A stretch of 64,000 nucleotides of DNA from Undaria pinnatifida (Eukaryota; Sar; Phaeophyceae; Laminariales; Alariaceae): positions 3,094,359 through 3,158,358 of the forward strand of contig JABAKD010000016.1 of the NCBI GenBank assembly GCA_012845835.1. Reading direction: 5' to 3'. The notes under the pieces were generated by a model, which was not told the origin of the DNA, searched no databases, and worked only from the letters and a program-made list of their open reading frames with translations. Shown piece by piece: positions 1 to 11,465 of this stretch. The position numbers and the translations under genes were made by a program. Each line of letters begins with the position of its first letter. Position 1 is the stretch's first letter.

Positions 1-683
1 ACTGTTGGCATCTACCTCATCCGCCCTTGCGGCTTCGCACCGAACGAGCCGCCTACACCGAGCATCGGCTTGGGTGGGTTCGTGTCCCCCCCTTCAAAAT
101 TCATTCCAACAATCCAGCCTCTTTCCTCCACCGCCAACGACTATGGCGACTTCCACCAACTGAGATCACGCATAGAGCACCACGGCACCCCCAAAAACTT
201 CGTCGGGCCTATTTCGACCCGCGATTCCACCACCAAGCCGCTCGTCAGCCCCGAGAATGCCGCAGTGAACACCGGCGCTCCTCCTGGCTCGGCTTCCAGG
301 CCACCCGTCGTCTCCCCGCTGTCCTCCATTGGCGCCACGGAACCACCGTCTTTGGGTTTGTTCTCTTCTCGGACCCGTCATCGTGCAGCCGCCGCCGCGG
401 GAACCCCCCGACCTACCGAAGACTATGAGTTCGGACGCCCTCCGCAACCAACCGTATCCAGAAGGCCTACATCCATCCGTCGACCGCCCACGCCCCCGGC
501 CGGGGCCCAGCCAAGGCTTCCTCCGACCACAACGTCTCCAGCCGCCACCCCACGCCGCCCGCGTCACCCGCACCTACCCCACCAAGGCCGGCCCCTCCTT
601 CGACGTCTTCTTCGACGCCCCCATCAACGCCGACGCTTCTGCTCCCGTATCCTGTTGTCGACCTCAACGATGACCCCTTCCTC

Positions 684-866
684 CTCGCCCGCGTTGATCG
701 CTACACCTACAGAGACTGGGCCTGCGAACAACGCGCAGAGCCCGTGTGCTACGCCGCCATCCGATTCCTATCGTTGGACTCCCCTTCTCCGCCGCCGGCT
801 GACCTCTTGAATTTCATTCCCTCGGCCCAGCGCCCACTGCTCGCCGACGTCTTTGCTCTTGCCGCC
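684..866 (+). pseudogene. pol linker segment upstream of integrase, first reading frame
   Basis: In the frame that includes 744, a continuous coding-like stretch (Arg-Tyr-Thr-Tyr-Arg-Asp-Trp start, ending Phe-Ala-Leu-Ala-Ala-Lys) leads towards the integrase. The sense then jumps to the frame that includes 980 near position 867, so a one-base indel is inferred. In gypsy elements this interval lies between RNase H and the integrase zinc finger. No catalytic residue is visible here. Confidence 0.5.
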
Positions 867-2707
867 AAAGAAGATTCCACTTCACTGACGACGAAACAGC
901 CCTCCTGGTCCAACGACCGTCCACATCCCAACCCCGGAACAGCCTCCCGCCACCCGCACCCGATTCCCACCCTCCCTGGGTGCTGAACACATGTCACGCC
1001 GACACCTCCCTACCCCTTGGAGTTACCCGGACGGTTCGCATGCTGGCACGGTTTTACTGGTGGATCGGCATGGACGTCTCCGCCCGCTGGTGGATCCGCC
1101 GCTGCCTTCACTGCCAGGCGCGCAAGACCTCCCGACACACCATTCGCTGGCCGACCCTCTCCCTCTCTTTACCCAACGGCCCTAGTATCACCGTCATCGT
1201 CGACTACTTCGGGCCCCTACCTCTCACACCGCGCGGGAACGTGCACATCCTTTCATTTACCGATCATTTCAGCCGCCGGGCCGATATGTTCGCTGTCTCA
1301 GCAGAGAACTTCACGGCCACCGGAACTGCCGACATCCTACTCAACGAGCAAATCCCTCTCTGGGGGTGCCCGGTGACGCTCCTCTCCAACAATGGTCATC
1401 AATTCACCTCCAAGCTGGCGACCATCGTCTACGACCGCGTTGGCATCCGCAAGGTCAACACCAGTGCCTATCACGCCTGCACCAACGGCGGCGTCGAGCG
1501 GGTCAACCATGTACTGGCCCAAATGCTCTCCATGGTTGGCAACGAGAAGCAAACCGACTGGGACGTGCTACTGCCGCACGTGTCGGCGGCCTACAACAAC
1601 TCTGTCAACGTCGCCACCGGACTTGCGCCCAGCGAATTCCACATCGGCCGCCTACCCCGCCTCCCGCTCTCGGTTTTCGAACCCGAAAACATCGGCGGTC
1701 ACCAGAACCTGGATCGCGACTACCTGGTCTACATCAACCTTGCCACCGACCGGCAACAACGCGCCTGCTCCCTTGTCCGCGAGCTCCACCGACTCGCCGT
1801 CTCGCCTCTACAACGCCACAACGCGCCCATCATGGCCGCCCTCCTCGCCTCCCTCCCTTTCTCCGTTGGCGGCTGAGCCTGGGTCTACAACTCCGCCTCC
1901 ACTATCCGTCAGGGTGCTAAGAAGGGCACCGATGCAACCGTTCTGAAGACGAAGCTCTCGTTGAACTGGAACGGACCTTTCAAGACCCTCGCGGTAGGCC
2001 CGACTGCCGCCTCCGAAACCCCCGGCAATCGCCCCCTACAAAGCAAGCTGCTCTTCCTCAATCTACCTTCAGACCTTCCGGGACGGGACTCCAAACCACG
2101 CGTCTCCGTCCGACGATGCAAGCCCTGCCACAACCCCAACGACACGAGCAACATATCCAATCACCTACCCGCGGACCTCACAACATACGTCTTCACAGTT
2201 TCCGCTGCTAAGTCCCCCCCATACCACGTCACCCTCAACGACATCACACCACCACCAGAGCGCCTCGAGGTTGAGCAGATCACCAGCCACCAACTCGTAC
2301 GCGGCCGCGGCGGGGTCATCGCCGTCCTATACGAGACCCACTGGACCGGACTCCTCAGCCCCTCGTGGGAACGCGAGCTCGACGTCCAACACTTCAGGCG
2401 CCATATCCTACTCTACTGGTCCGGAAAGCCGAAACAACACCGTCAGACTAACCGCCTCTACCGCCAGATGCGCATCGGCGCCGCACACCGCGAGCTCTCC
2501 CGATCTCAAGGCCAACTCTTCCTCGCCCCCGGCTACACCCTGGTCCCCCGCGACCTTTGGCTTCGCAGTTTCAGCAACTCCACCCTTCCCTCCGGGGCAC
2601 ACGTCTTGTACAAGGCACGTGACGGCCTCTGGTGGTTAGGCAAGATCACTCACCGCGCACCACCGGAAGTCTCTTCGCGACACCCCCCCGGACCCTTGCC
2701 CGGGTAG
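867..2707 (+). pseudogene. Ty3/gypsy integrase with C-terminal chromodomain, inactivated
   Basis: One reading frame runs through 867-2707 with a single in-frame TGA at 1874-1876. It shows an N-terminal zinc-finger region (Cys-His near 990, Cys-x2-Cys near 1112-1123; the second His expected in HHCC fingers seems replaced by Pro in PLGVTRT). The retroviral-type catalytic core follows: first Asp in VDYFGPL and the Glu of GGVERVN, 35 residues after the second catalytic position. That second position is Asn (codon 1388-1390, AAC in SNNGHQF) where Asp is expected, so the core should be catalytically dead. A chromodomain-like segment lies at about 2240-2405 (LEVEQITSHQ, then ETHWTGLLSPSWERE and YWSG). 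Chromodomains of this class target integration to modified chromatin. The reading shifts again at a C-run near 2680-2690, and a further conserved-looking segment follows to about 2905. Confidence 0.85.
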
Positions 2708-2905
2708 TTCCTACATCATCAGATTCCTGGACGACCCCGGCCCGATCAAGATTGACCTCCAGCCAGCTCAATACACTACCGCCCGAAAAGCCGTCTCCGG
2801 ATCGTGGTGCCTTCAACGCCATGGGCATGGGAGCCTATCCCGTGGGGTGCTATGGCACTCGGATGTTTCTCGCGGTGCCCCTACCGCTCCAACTCCCCCC
2901 CTCAG

Positions 2906-5340
2906 CTAGTTTCGGGTGTTCATCTGTTTTTGGTGGTTCTACAGTAGTTTTGCGATTTGCTCTTCACGGTCAGCCTTATACAACAGTTTTGAGAGTACTA
3001 TCTCATAGTTAGGCCTTTCACCTACAGTAGCTTCGGGAATGATTCTTCATCGTCAGCCTTCAACCTGCAGTAACTTCAGTGGTAATATCGTGGTCATCTT
3101 TCCGACCTAGAGTGGCTTCTCGTCATGTCTTCTCGTGGTTAGCCTACAACCGCCATCAGGCTTCGAATATGGTTTTAACATACACCACACGTGTGGTGTC
3201 CCTCGTAATACCTCCGCTTTTGGTTTTTTTTTCGTGCCAGCGTTTGTCTCTTTTTCTCACCACCATCGATTCCACCTGTCCCATTCTGTGACGGCTGACA
3301 ACTCGTGGTGGTGGAGCGGTATTTATGATTTTCTGCAGTATGCAGTATTTTAGGTACGCCCGTCTGACGCCCGTCTGACGACCCGGTCTTCCTTTGCCTC
3401 ACTCCGTGATGGCTATCGAACCAGGACCGCCTCGTGCCTAGCGTGTGTTATTAGTGTTCCTCACCCTCTCTTTTTAAGTTCTTTTGGTTTTCTATCTGTC
3501 ACCTCGGCCTCCGCTAGTCTCGTTTCGTTCAGGCTTCCGAACCGTGGTCATCAGTTTGTTTTTCTTCATTTGTGTTTGTACTTCACGATTCCTCCGCCGG
3601 TACTCAGTGATTTTGCCCTCAGGCGCTTGACCTTTGTGTTGTTTCCTGACCGCCGCCGGGGCCGCTTCGCTCTGATGGCATCGCCGAGCTTTAGGCTTGA
3701 TCGGTTTTTCTCCGCACTTTGCCAAGTAGGGCCCCGGTAGCCTTGCAGACTCGCAAGACCAATGAAATACCGGCCATCCTTTCTTTTCTTCTCTTTTCTT
3801 CGGGTTTTCTTTGTGTTTGGGTCACGGTAGCTTTTGTCGCCCCGCAAGGCCGCCGGATTCTCGGTAATCATATTCATGCCACGGTTGACCCCCTGAAACT
3901 GTGCTCAGGTTTCCGTGAACTTTCCAATCACGGCGGTAATTATGCTCTCCCCTTTTATGTGCTTTTTCGTTTCTGTTTTTGTTTTTGGGTGTACACGTTG
4001 CGCTGCCATTCTGCGCTATATTACGCGTCAGTTGGCTTCCTGTAGGCGTTGTTTTGGCATGATAACTCCGTCGCTTAGCGCTGCTGACATTTTTTCTGTG
4101 TTGGACGAATTAGGCCGATCCACTCGCGTACCTCTTTGGCCACCCCGACTTTCTGTTCGTGTTGGTTGAGTTACCTTGCTACGTTTGCCGGTATTGTTCC
4201 CAGCGCAAACAGGCCTCCCAAGGCGCCACGTTGTTCGCTCGACCAAGTGGTTCTAGCAGCCCCTTAGGTTTAGCGAGCCTTACGGCAACCTAGCCGCATT
4301 CTTTGTGCCTTACGTGATATTTTCCATTTTCTTCGGGCCTTGGCCACACGGCTACGCGTAATGCCTCCGGGTCATATATACTTTCGAATTATGGTGATTT
4401 TCCCTTGCGAGCTTTCGAGTAACCGACCCTGTACGGCGAACGAATCCCCGTCCGCCCCTCCCTGGGTCCCACATAGATCGCTCCGAAAATATGATTTCTG
4501 TTTCCCTTTGTTTTCGCTTCGATTTTGCCTTTATTGGCCATCTTCGCTTCGTCTTCAGGTTTCCTTTTTCGTTTTCAGTTTCGGTTGCTCTACTTAGGTT
4601 GCCCCATTCTGGGTTTCCCGTCTTCCTCTATCTTGTTATGGCCTGTCTTTCAGCGATCTTCTTAATTAGTGAATGGCCCCATCCTTGATGTTTAGACCTC
4701 ATTACGAGGCGTGGCGGAATCTATAGCTTCATGTCTTTGTTTCGAATAGCCGCATCTTCGACCACCTTTCCCGGTCTTTTAGGATGAACTATGTCGTCAC
4801 CCTTCGACCGTCTTGAGGTCTGCATATACGACTATTCAGGGTGGGCTAATGTAATAGAGTGTCAGTACAGCTGGCAAGATATTCGGTAAGATAGCCCGTG
4901 GAGTCATGGTCTATTGGCCACAAGAGGATTCTCTTAAATTAAACATTCTTAGTGGAGAAGATAACCCGTAGTATCTAGCTAGCTTGTACCACAGGAGCGT
5001 TCTCGGTAATGGAACGTTCCTCCTCTGGACAGTATAGATAGAAATAAGCGCGTTAAACGCTCATGGGAATATAGAACATCAAGGAGAACGCTCCTTGCAC
5101 GTTCCATAGGTAAAGGTCCAGAAGAGAGCACAGCAGCAATGCTGGGGTAAAGCGAACTCTGTGAGCCTCACCCCACCCCCATGCCCTCACTCCTCCTCCT
5201 TTCCTGTCTCCTCGAGCTTCTCATTGCTCAACGCCAAAAATAAGAAATCTACAAAGAAGAACTGGTGCTGTCTCCAAGCGAAGCTGATACCCCTGCATCC
5301 CTTCCCTCACACCTTCCCGGCATCACGACTCTTCCACAGG
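2906..5340. other. T-rich non-coding region 3' of the gypsy pol, probably includes its 3' UTR/LTR
   Basis: There is a sharp compositional change from GC-rich coding to T-rich, stop-dense sequence with no supportable gene. Its position directly after the chromodomain makes it the likely 3' UTR and LTR of the element, but without the 5' LTR in the window the LTR boundaries cannot be set. Short open frames here are compositional. Confidence 0.4.
2936..3190 (+). repeat. degenerate ~42-bp tandem repeat in the gypsy 3' region
   Basis: The motif CTACAGTAGYTTYG followed by a TCGTCAGCCTT-like segment recurs at about 2939, 2981, 3022, 3064, 3106 and 3150, spacing about 42 bp. Units are strongly diverged. 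Confidence 0.5.
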
Positions 5341-5871
5341 TGAGTGTGGTGAGATTGGCAATTTACTAGGAAATAGTATAGGAAAAGGGTTCATTTGTAA
5401 TTAGACTGGAGACAGAAGGTTTCAATTAGGGAGAATTGGATGTTTGATGAGGGAAATTGCAAATTCTTCATGAGCAAGAATTCCGTTTATCCTCTTTGTT
5501 CAGTTGTTGTTCTATGACGTACTTAGTTCATAACGAATCACATGTTTTACCGAAATAAGGAAGAGATGAATTATGAACTGAGAGGAACCAACGGGAAAAT
5601 GTACACCAAAACTCAGTAGTTTGGTGATGTTTGCATGGGTTATTGCACAGAAAAAATAGGACAATCTCAAAGAGAGGAAAAGACAAGTGTCAGTTGAAGA
5701 CGAAAGTAGCCGGCTAGGCAGAGCAACGGCAGAGGAGGCACGGGGAGCTCAAGAAGAAGTGAGTCTTTCCTAGTGAAGGTAGTCTAGATAGACTTTGATT
5801 TGAGGAGAGCCTGATTTTCCTACAGGTACTGTTGAAGTACTGTTGTGTTGTTGGAAATTGGAAAAGTCATC
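5341..5871. other. intergenic, no gene seen
   Basis: AT-rich sequence between the gypsy 3' region and family A copy 1. No repeat shared with the rest of the window and no supportable coding frame was recognised. Confidence 0.4.
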
Positions 5872-6560
5872 ATATAAATAAAAATACGCTCCAGCTGTGA
5901 GATCGAAGATTTTATCGAAACTCATCTTTGCAAGCTGTGCGTGATACTCCGATCGCGCGTATTACGGGTTGTGTGTCCTCATTAAGAATATAGGTCGGTG
6001 ACTCCTCTTAAAACTACAGTGTAGCTATCAGGGTCAACAGGGTGATGCTAGTCAGTCTGTGCGCGGAAACTATGAAAAAAAACGTTTTTGAGGGGGATAA
6101 AATTTAAGAGCTGTGGAAAGAAATGCATCAGTTTATCAAGTGTATCCTGTAAGTCGTATAACCGGTGAGGGAGGGCGGAATTTTGAAGGGCGCGGGGGCA
6201 TGGGTTTGAACAAGAGGGGGGGGGGGGGGGTACTCAATCTGTGCGTGGAAACTACTCATCCTTTAAGGGGATAAATCTGACGGTTTTGGAAGGAATGCAC
6301 CAGTTTATCATGTATATCCTGTAAGTCGTACATCCAGTGTGGTGGAGAGGGCGGAGTGTTCGACGGGGTAGGGGGGGGGGGGGGTTGGGGGGGGCAAAAG
6401 GGTTTTTAACAGCTCTAGGTCGCAAATATGTAGGGGTTGGCTATACCCGGGGTGATAGGTCTAGGCGATGGTGCGGGTGGTGGGGAAGAAGGGGGCGTTG
6501 GGGGGGGGGGGGGGGGGGGGGGTTAAAGCTACGTCATGGATGGCTACAGATAATGACGTG
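5872..6560 (+). mobile_element. Family A TIR element, copy 1 (left TIR plus G-tract modules)
   Basis: It starts with the family A left terminus (AT-rich TATAAA-type start, then CTCCAGCTGTGAGATCGAAG) and the conserved segment that includes ATAGGTCGGCGACTCC (here with small changes). From about 6055 on come two or three copies of a ~150-190-bp module, each starting near TCTGTGCGYGGAAACTAT and ending in a run of G (runs at about 6217-6230, 6371-6384 and 6500-6522). No right TIR was found for this copy. Open frames across it are artefacts of the G-runs. Confidence 0.7.
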
Positions 6561-6794
6561 TTCTGTAGCATTTTGGAGCAAAATGAGCAACAAAACGATC
6601 CACATCGGATCAGTCTCATTCCCCTGTTCTCAACCATTTGCTGTAGGGACACTAATAAAAGTTCATTCTCCTTGATCGCGAGCCACTGTACTGACACCAC
6701 AAACACCAGTAACCAGCACACATCAGCGTCAGCAAATGAGTCAGCGAACACTCCTTTTCCTTTCAATAATCTCACTTCGCATAGTTACATTCGA

Positions 6795-7700
6795 GGCCGT
6801 ATCTTAACAACTACCTCTCGCTGCTGCTGCTTCTGCCGCTTCTGTGAAGTGACTTGCCGGCGTAGAGTGTAAGGATCGTTTGAATATCACATTAGTACTC
6901 AAACGTTCCTTATATTTATGTTCATGATAGTGTGCTTCTTGCATTATATCGTACTATACCAAGAGAGCATAACGCTACAACTCTGCCGCACAGCGCCCAG
7001 CAGCAGTCCAGCCCCCTAGCGGCAGCAGCCTGCAACTCTATGCGCGTGTGCCTGCTGTTGTTGTCGGTGATAACTTTGATCGGAGCCTGCGATGCTCTAC
7101 CCGCCTATACGCCACTACCTCTCCTCGCTGCTGCTGCTTCTGCTGCTTCTGTGAAGTGACATGGTGGCGTAGAGTATAAGGGTCGTTTGAATATTACATT
7201 AGTACTCAAACGTTTCTTATATTTATGTTCATGTTGTTGTTCTTCTTATATGATATCGTACCATACCAAGACAGCACAACGCTACAACTCTGCCGCACAG
7301 CAGCAGCGGTAGGCAACACCATTTATGTAAAATCGCAGATGACAGACAGCAGAAAACATGCGGAGAGCACAGCGCTAGCCTGCGATGCTTTACTCGCCTA
7401 TACGACACTACCTTTCGCTGCTGCTACTGCTACTGCTGCTTCTGCCAAGTGTCAAGTGACATGCCGGCGTAAAGTGTAAGGATCGTTTGCATGTGATATT
7501 AGTACTCGAACGATTCTTGTATTCATGTTCATGTTGGTGTGCTTCGTAGATGATATCGTACCATACCAAGAGAGCACAACGCTACAACTCTACCCCACAG
7601 CAGCAGCGGTATAGCACTATTTATTTAAACTCGCAGATGACAGACAGCAGACAACATGCGGAGAGCCCAATGCTACAACCCTGCCGAACAGCAGCAGCAC
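6795..7700 (+). repeat. ~300-bp tandem satellite with CTG/CAG-rich ends, about three units
   Basis: Landmarks repeat in order. A CTACCTCTCSYTGCTGCTGC-type segment lies at about 6807, 7117 and 7405. TTAGTACTCRAACG lies at about 6892, 7199 and 7498. ATCGTACYATACCAAG lies at about 6948, 7255 and 7555. Spacing is 290-310 bp. Each unit pairs a CTG-rich segment with a CAG-rich one, so each could fold back on itself. Weaker fragments (CAGACAGCAGACAACATGCGGAGAGC-like) continue to about 8015. Short frames rich in Ala, Leu and Cys come from the trinucleotides and are not called as genes. Confidence 0.75.
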
Positions 7701-8015
7701 CATTTATGTGCGCTTGGCGTATCCTCGCTATCTATGCTGCGGCGAGTTGCTTGTGTCCGAGCCTGTCATTAATATTTGCCACCCCACCATACCACACGTT
7801 TCTGTTATGCTGCCACTCTGGGTGCGCGTGTCCATCGGTGCGGAAACATAGGGACCTTTGTAATGGTAGTCATTATAGTCTATACCAACATATCCTTATA
7901 TATCTAAATTGACGTCCACAGAGGCAGTTCTTTAACTTGTAGTTTTTCTGTGGTTCCTGCGAAGATCGCAGATGGCCGACAGCAGACAACGTGCGGAGAG
8001 CAAAACGCTACAGGT

Positions 8016-9034
8016 AGGACCATGTGCGTGCGCGTGCTGTATCCTATCTTCACGGCGGCGAGTTGCTTTTTTTGTCATCGTAGCATGTACGAATGTATGT
8101 GTCAAGTGTTATTATCCTCATGCTCCCTCGTTCTTAATACGTGCCGCATCCCACGCCACACGTGCCCCTTCTCGCTTCCTGGCGGTCCCTAAGCTGGAGT
8201 TCGAATTGTGACGCTCTGCTTGAAATCACACATATCATACGGTGTAAAGGTTTTTGTGTGTTATCAAGTTGTGCTGTGTGCATTTTCTCAATAATAACAG
8301 ATGGGTCGTGGGCACGTCTATATCGAGAATACCCAAAAAGTGCTAAAAGTACTGCCATTCATTGAGTACACCCAAGACGTACTGCTGTGTGGGTAAAATG
8401 CGACTTGATTACGAATTTTTCCGGGCAAGTTTTTTTGTATGACGTACAAACAAAAATGGTAATAATTGCGTCCGGTAGTAGTGAAAATAATGTGTCCTTG
8501 CGCCACTCCCCTCGGCACTTACATCCCGCAGGGGAACCTTGTAGTATTCATGAGTGTTATTTACACTGTTATTTCCACCCATCTACATCCAGCACCACCA
8601 CCAGTGATCGCGTATCGATGCCTCTAAGAGCGAGAGACTGGCTCTCTCTGTGGTATTAAACTGCAAGATAGGGATACGCATTGAAATACAGCAATAGTGG
8701 GGTGATTTGACCATGCAAGGCCAACCGCAATGAATACGAGGGCAGAACACATGTGCAAGCCAAGACACCAGGCTTTATGTCTGATGCTTACAAGGAAGAA
8801 GTAAGAGGAGGAAGGAGTACGTAGAAAAAAAAAGAAAAAAAAAGGAAAGAAATAGGGAGAAAGGAGCACAGGTGGGAGGAAAGAGGCAGGAAGAGCTCTG
8901 GGGTACACACCTAGGAAGAACAAAAATTGAGTGAACAAGTAGACGTCACGACAAGGATGAAGACAACAAGGCAAAACGGCCCGCCAGCAACAATTTAATA
9001 TTCCATAACACAGCAGCAAAAGTAGATGACATGT
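8016..9034. other. no gene or recognised repeat
   Basis: Mixed sequence including an A/G-rich tract at about 8825-8900. No repeat shared with other parts of the window and no protein family was recognised on either strand. Confidence 0.4.
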
Positions 9035-9440
9035 TTAGGTACTCCGAGTGGGGGATGCGTGGTTGGTCGGTGTTGGGAAGCGTGCCCCTCATGGGTTCCG
9101 GTTTCTTTGGTTGGTCTCTCCAAATGGCTTGCTGGATAGACTCAACGCTTATGCATCATTTCCCTCCATAGAATACCAAAAGACAGACGACATAACAGGG
9201 CTAAGCAGGGTAAAGAATGGTAGCGCAGGGTAACGCAGGGTAGCGCCGGGTAGTGAGATGAGGGGCATCCTGCTTGTCCCATCATCGTCACCTACATCAT
9301 TATCTCTCATCTATGATGGCCTTGACGTGAATGTGACATATAATTTCGTGGTTTCACTTCTTCAACCATGACATGGATTCACGTCGAATCTATCATAAAC
9401 TATCCTTCTCCGAGGAGGGCACTCCATTACAGACACCACG
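9035..9440 (-). repeat. Family H dispersed repeat, copy 1
   Basis: This is the reverse complement of 40625-40985 across its whole length. The shared ends are GTACTCCGAGTGGGGGATGCG-like at 9038 and GGAGGGCACTCCATTA-like at 9417. It contains a short decamer-type repeat (CGCAGGGTARCGC) at about 9200-9255. The two termini are only weakly alike in inverted orientation, so the element class is not decided. Confidence 0.75.
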
Positions 9441-9465
9441 AACCACCACGTCGATGGCATCAACT

Positions 9466-10190
9466 ATTTATTACAAAAAATGGAAATACACTCCAGCTGT
9501 GAGATCGAAGATTTCGTCGAAACTCATCTTTGCAAGCTGTGTGTGATACTCCGATCGCGCGCATTACGAGTTGTGTGTCCTCATTAAGGATATAGGTCGG
9601 CGACTCCCCTTACAACTACAGTGTAGCTATCAGGGTCAACAGGGTGATTTTAGTCAGTCTGTGCGCGGAAACTATAAAACCCGTTTCTGGGGGGGACAAA
9701 ACCTGAGAGCTGTGGAGGGAAATGTAACCTTTTATCAAGTGAATCTTGTGAGTAGAATAACCGGTGAGGGTGGGGGGGGGGAGTTTTGAAGGACGTGGGG
9801 GGCTGGTTTTGATCAAAAGCGAGCGTGTTTGGAGGGGGGGGGGGGGGGGGGGGGGGGGGAAGGGGGGCAATATGTGCATGTAAGCTATAAATCCTTTCAA
9901 GGGGATAAATGTGACGGTTTTGGAAGAAAAAAAAAAAAAAAAGTGCACCAGTTTATTATTGGGGGGGGGGGGTTGGGGCGGGGGGGGGGTCGTGTGGGGC
10001 AGCTCAATATGTGCGTGGAAACTATACATTATTTTGACGGGATAAATGTGACGGTTTTGGAAGTAATGCATCAGTTTATCATGTATATCCTGGGGTTTTA
10101 ATAATACGTTACACACAGCTTGCAAAGATGAGTTTCGGCAAACTTTAATATTCGATCTCACAGCTGGGTGTATTTTCATTATTTATAATC
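9466..10190 (+). mobile_element. Family A TIR element, copy 2, with both TIRs
   Basis: The left terminus (from AAAATGGAAATACACTCCAG) matches the reverse complement of the right terminus (10112-10190, reading CACAGCTTGCAAAGATGAG then CTCACAGCTG and TATTTTCATT). This gives inverted ends of about 75 bp. Between them are three modules with G-runs of up to about 25 at 9833-9860, 9960-9990 and nearby. Non-coding: proline- or glycine-rich open frames are read-outs of the G/C runs. This copy shows that family A is a non-autonomous DNA element. Confidence 0.8.
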
Positions 10191-10766
10191 CTTATTATAT
10201 AATACGCTAAGGTGGTCGTGAAGGTGGTCATGGCGTTTTGGATATTTGAAAATGTCTTGGTTAAAACACCCTCCCAAAAAAGCGGCGACTCCCGAGCTCC
10301 ACTCGGCCTCAGGCGGCCTCGCGGTGCCGCCACGTCCCATCCGCACAGCAGCACTACGACATGCCGGCGAAAAAACGGCCGTCGGTGCCCCACTTCGGCG
10401 AGAGGGGGGCGTGGAAATCGCCCTCCCGGGGACGGCTCGCTTGCCCCCCGCCCGCTTTTTCTTCGTCGCTGCCCAATGCGCTGCCTGCTAATTTTTTTTT
10501 TTTCGAGCTCCAACTATAATTAAACTTTCGAATTGCTTTTTGGCTTGAGCCATGGACACAGTCATGGACCCGAGACCACAAGCGCGCCTGCGTCAACAGC
10601 AAGCACACAACACCAGGACCAAACACAGCAGCGTCCAGCCGTCGCCGCTCGCCGTGCGCAGAATCGGCAACGCGAGCGCCTTTCGCTTGGCCTAACAATA
10701 CTGGCGAATCCCGCCCAGCCCGGGAGCATTGTAACCAACAAATCGGCTGCTGCTCGCCTGTCAGGT
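10191..10766. other. GC-rich segment, no gene assigned
   Basis: A GC-rich island (about 10270-10480) followed by Ala/Gln/Arg-biased open frames on both strands. Both strands are open over the same interval, which is what high GC content gives. No domain was recognised. Confidence 0.35.
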
Positions 10767-10965
10767 GTATTGCTCTAGGTACTGCTGCATTGCTGTACTG
10801 ACGTACGTGTATGTACTGCTGTTCTGGTGTATGTACTGCATTGCTGTTGCACGGCTGTTCTGGTATATGTACTGCTGCACTGCTGTTCTGCTGTGCTGTA
10901 CGTACTGCTGCACTGCTGTTCTGATGTACGCACTGCTGCACTGCTGTTCTGCTGTATGTAGTAAA
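10767..10965 (+). repeat. 27-bp-type minisatellite, TGTATGTACTGCTGCACTGCTGTTCTG units
   Basis: About six to seven degenerate units built from GTACTGCTG, CACTGCTGTTCTG and TGTATGTACT. The reading frames over it on both strands are repetitive (Tyr-Cys or Ser-Ala-Ala) and are not taken as genes. Confidence 0.75.
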
Positions 10966-11084
10966 GGTTTGGTCGGTGGGTGGGTGAAGCGTGCACTGCG
11001 TCGTCCGTGGTGGGTGGGTGGGCTGCCGTGTTATCATTTTTGTTTTGCAAAACTTACATACCAGGTGTTTATTATTACCTGAAG

Positions 11085-11400
11085 GCTGTCGCTTTGATTG
11101 GTCTGCGTGGTCACGGGCGAAGAGGAAAACGAAGAAGAGGAGGGTTATCCCTCGTTGCGGCGGCGTTGTCCAAGATAGATGCGGGGTGGCTTTGCACGTA
11201 CGGGAGGTTGGCGTAGCGCTTCATCTCTGTTTTTACTCGAGAAGGCGGGATATGTGTATCAGCTGTCTTTGCTTCCCGGGTGTTTTCACGTTTTCGAAAT
11301 CGGACGCGTCCCCTCAAAAAATAATATCCGGAGTGTCTACCATGGCGACTGCTGACAGTGCCGTATGTATTTTCTACTACAATGTTACTTACTGGTAGTA
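11085..11400 (-). repeat. Family M fragment, reverse strand
   Basis: The reverse complement matches the 5' part of family M at 17100-17420, including the GGGGACGCGTCC landmark and the GTCAGCAGTCGCCATGGTAGAC segment. It lacks the 3' hairpin end. Confidence 0.7.
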
Positions 11401-11465
11401 CTCGGGCAATATTACAACATGTTACTTACGTCACTGATTTTTTTTTGTGTTGATAGAGTTGTGTA

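Larger units (their letters stand above)
1..2905 (+). mobile_element. Ty3/gypsy-type chromodomain LTR retrotransposon, 3' half, decayed
   Basis: The window opens inside the pol region of an LTR retrotransposon. From about 684 on, all recognisable protein segments are on the + strand in the order pre-integrase linker, integrase, chromodomain. The region is GC-rich and codon-like, unlike the T-rich DNA after 2905. At least two frameshifts (about 867 and 2680-2690) and one in-frame stop (1874-1876) show it is dead. No protease, reverse transcriptase or RNase H motif could be recognised in 1-680, which is open in several frames but not identifiable. The 5' LTR and gag would lie left of the window. 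Confidence 0.85.

Noticed and set aside
6337-6872. Gly-rich frame and other frames over 6.3-6.9 kb
   Set aside because: They cross the family A G-runs and end in unrelated sequence, without a defensible start or domain.
9616-10101. Proline- or glycine-rich open frames of 80-190 codons over family A (also at 19.7-20.3, 21.8-22.5 and 50.0-50.3 kb)
   Set aside because: Produced by G/C runs whose lengths vary between copies. The frames are not conserved between copies.
10354-11037. 227-codon reverse frame rich in Gln, Thr and Ser
   Set aside because: Its first half is the reverse of the 27-bp CTG-type minisatellite, and other frames are equally open.
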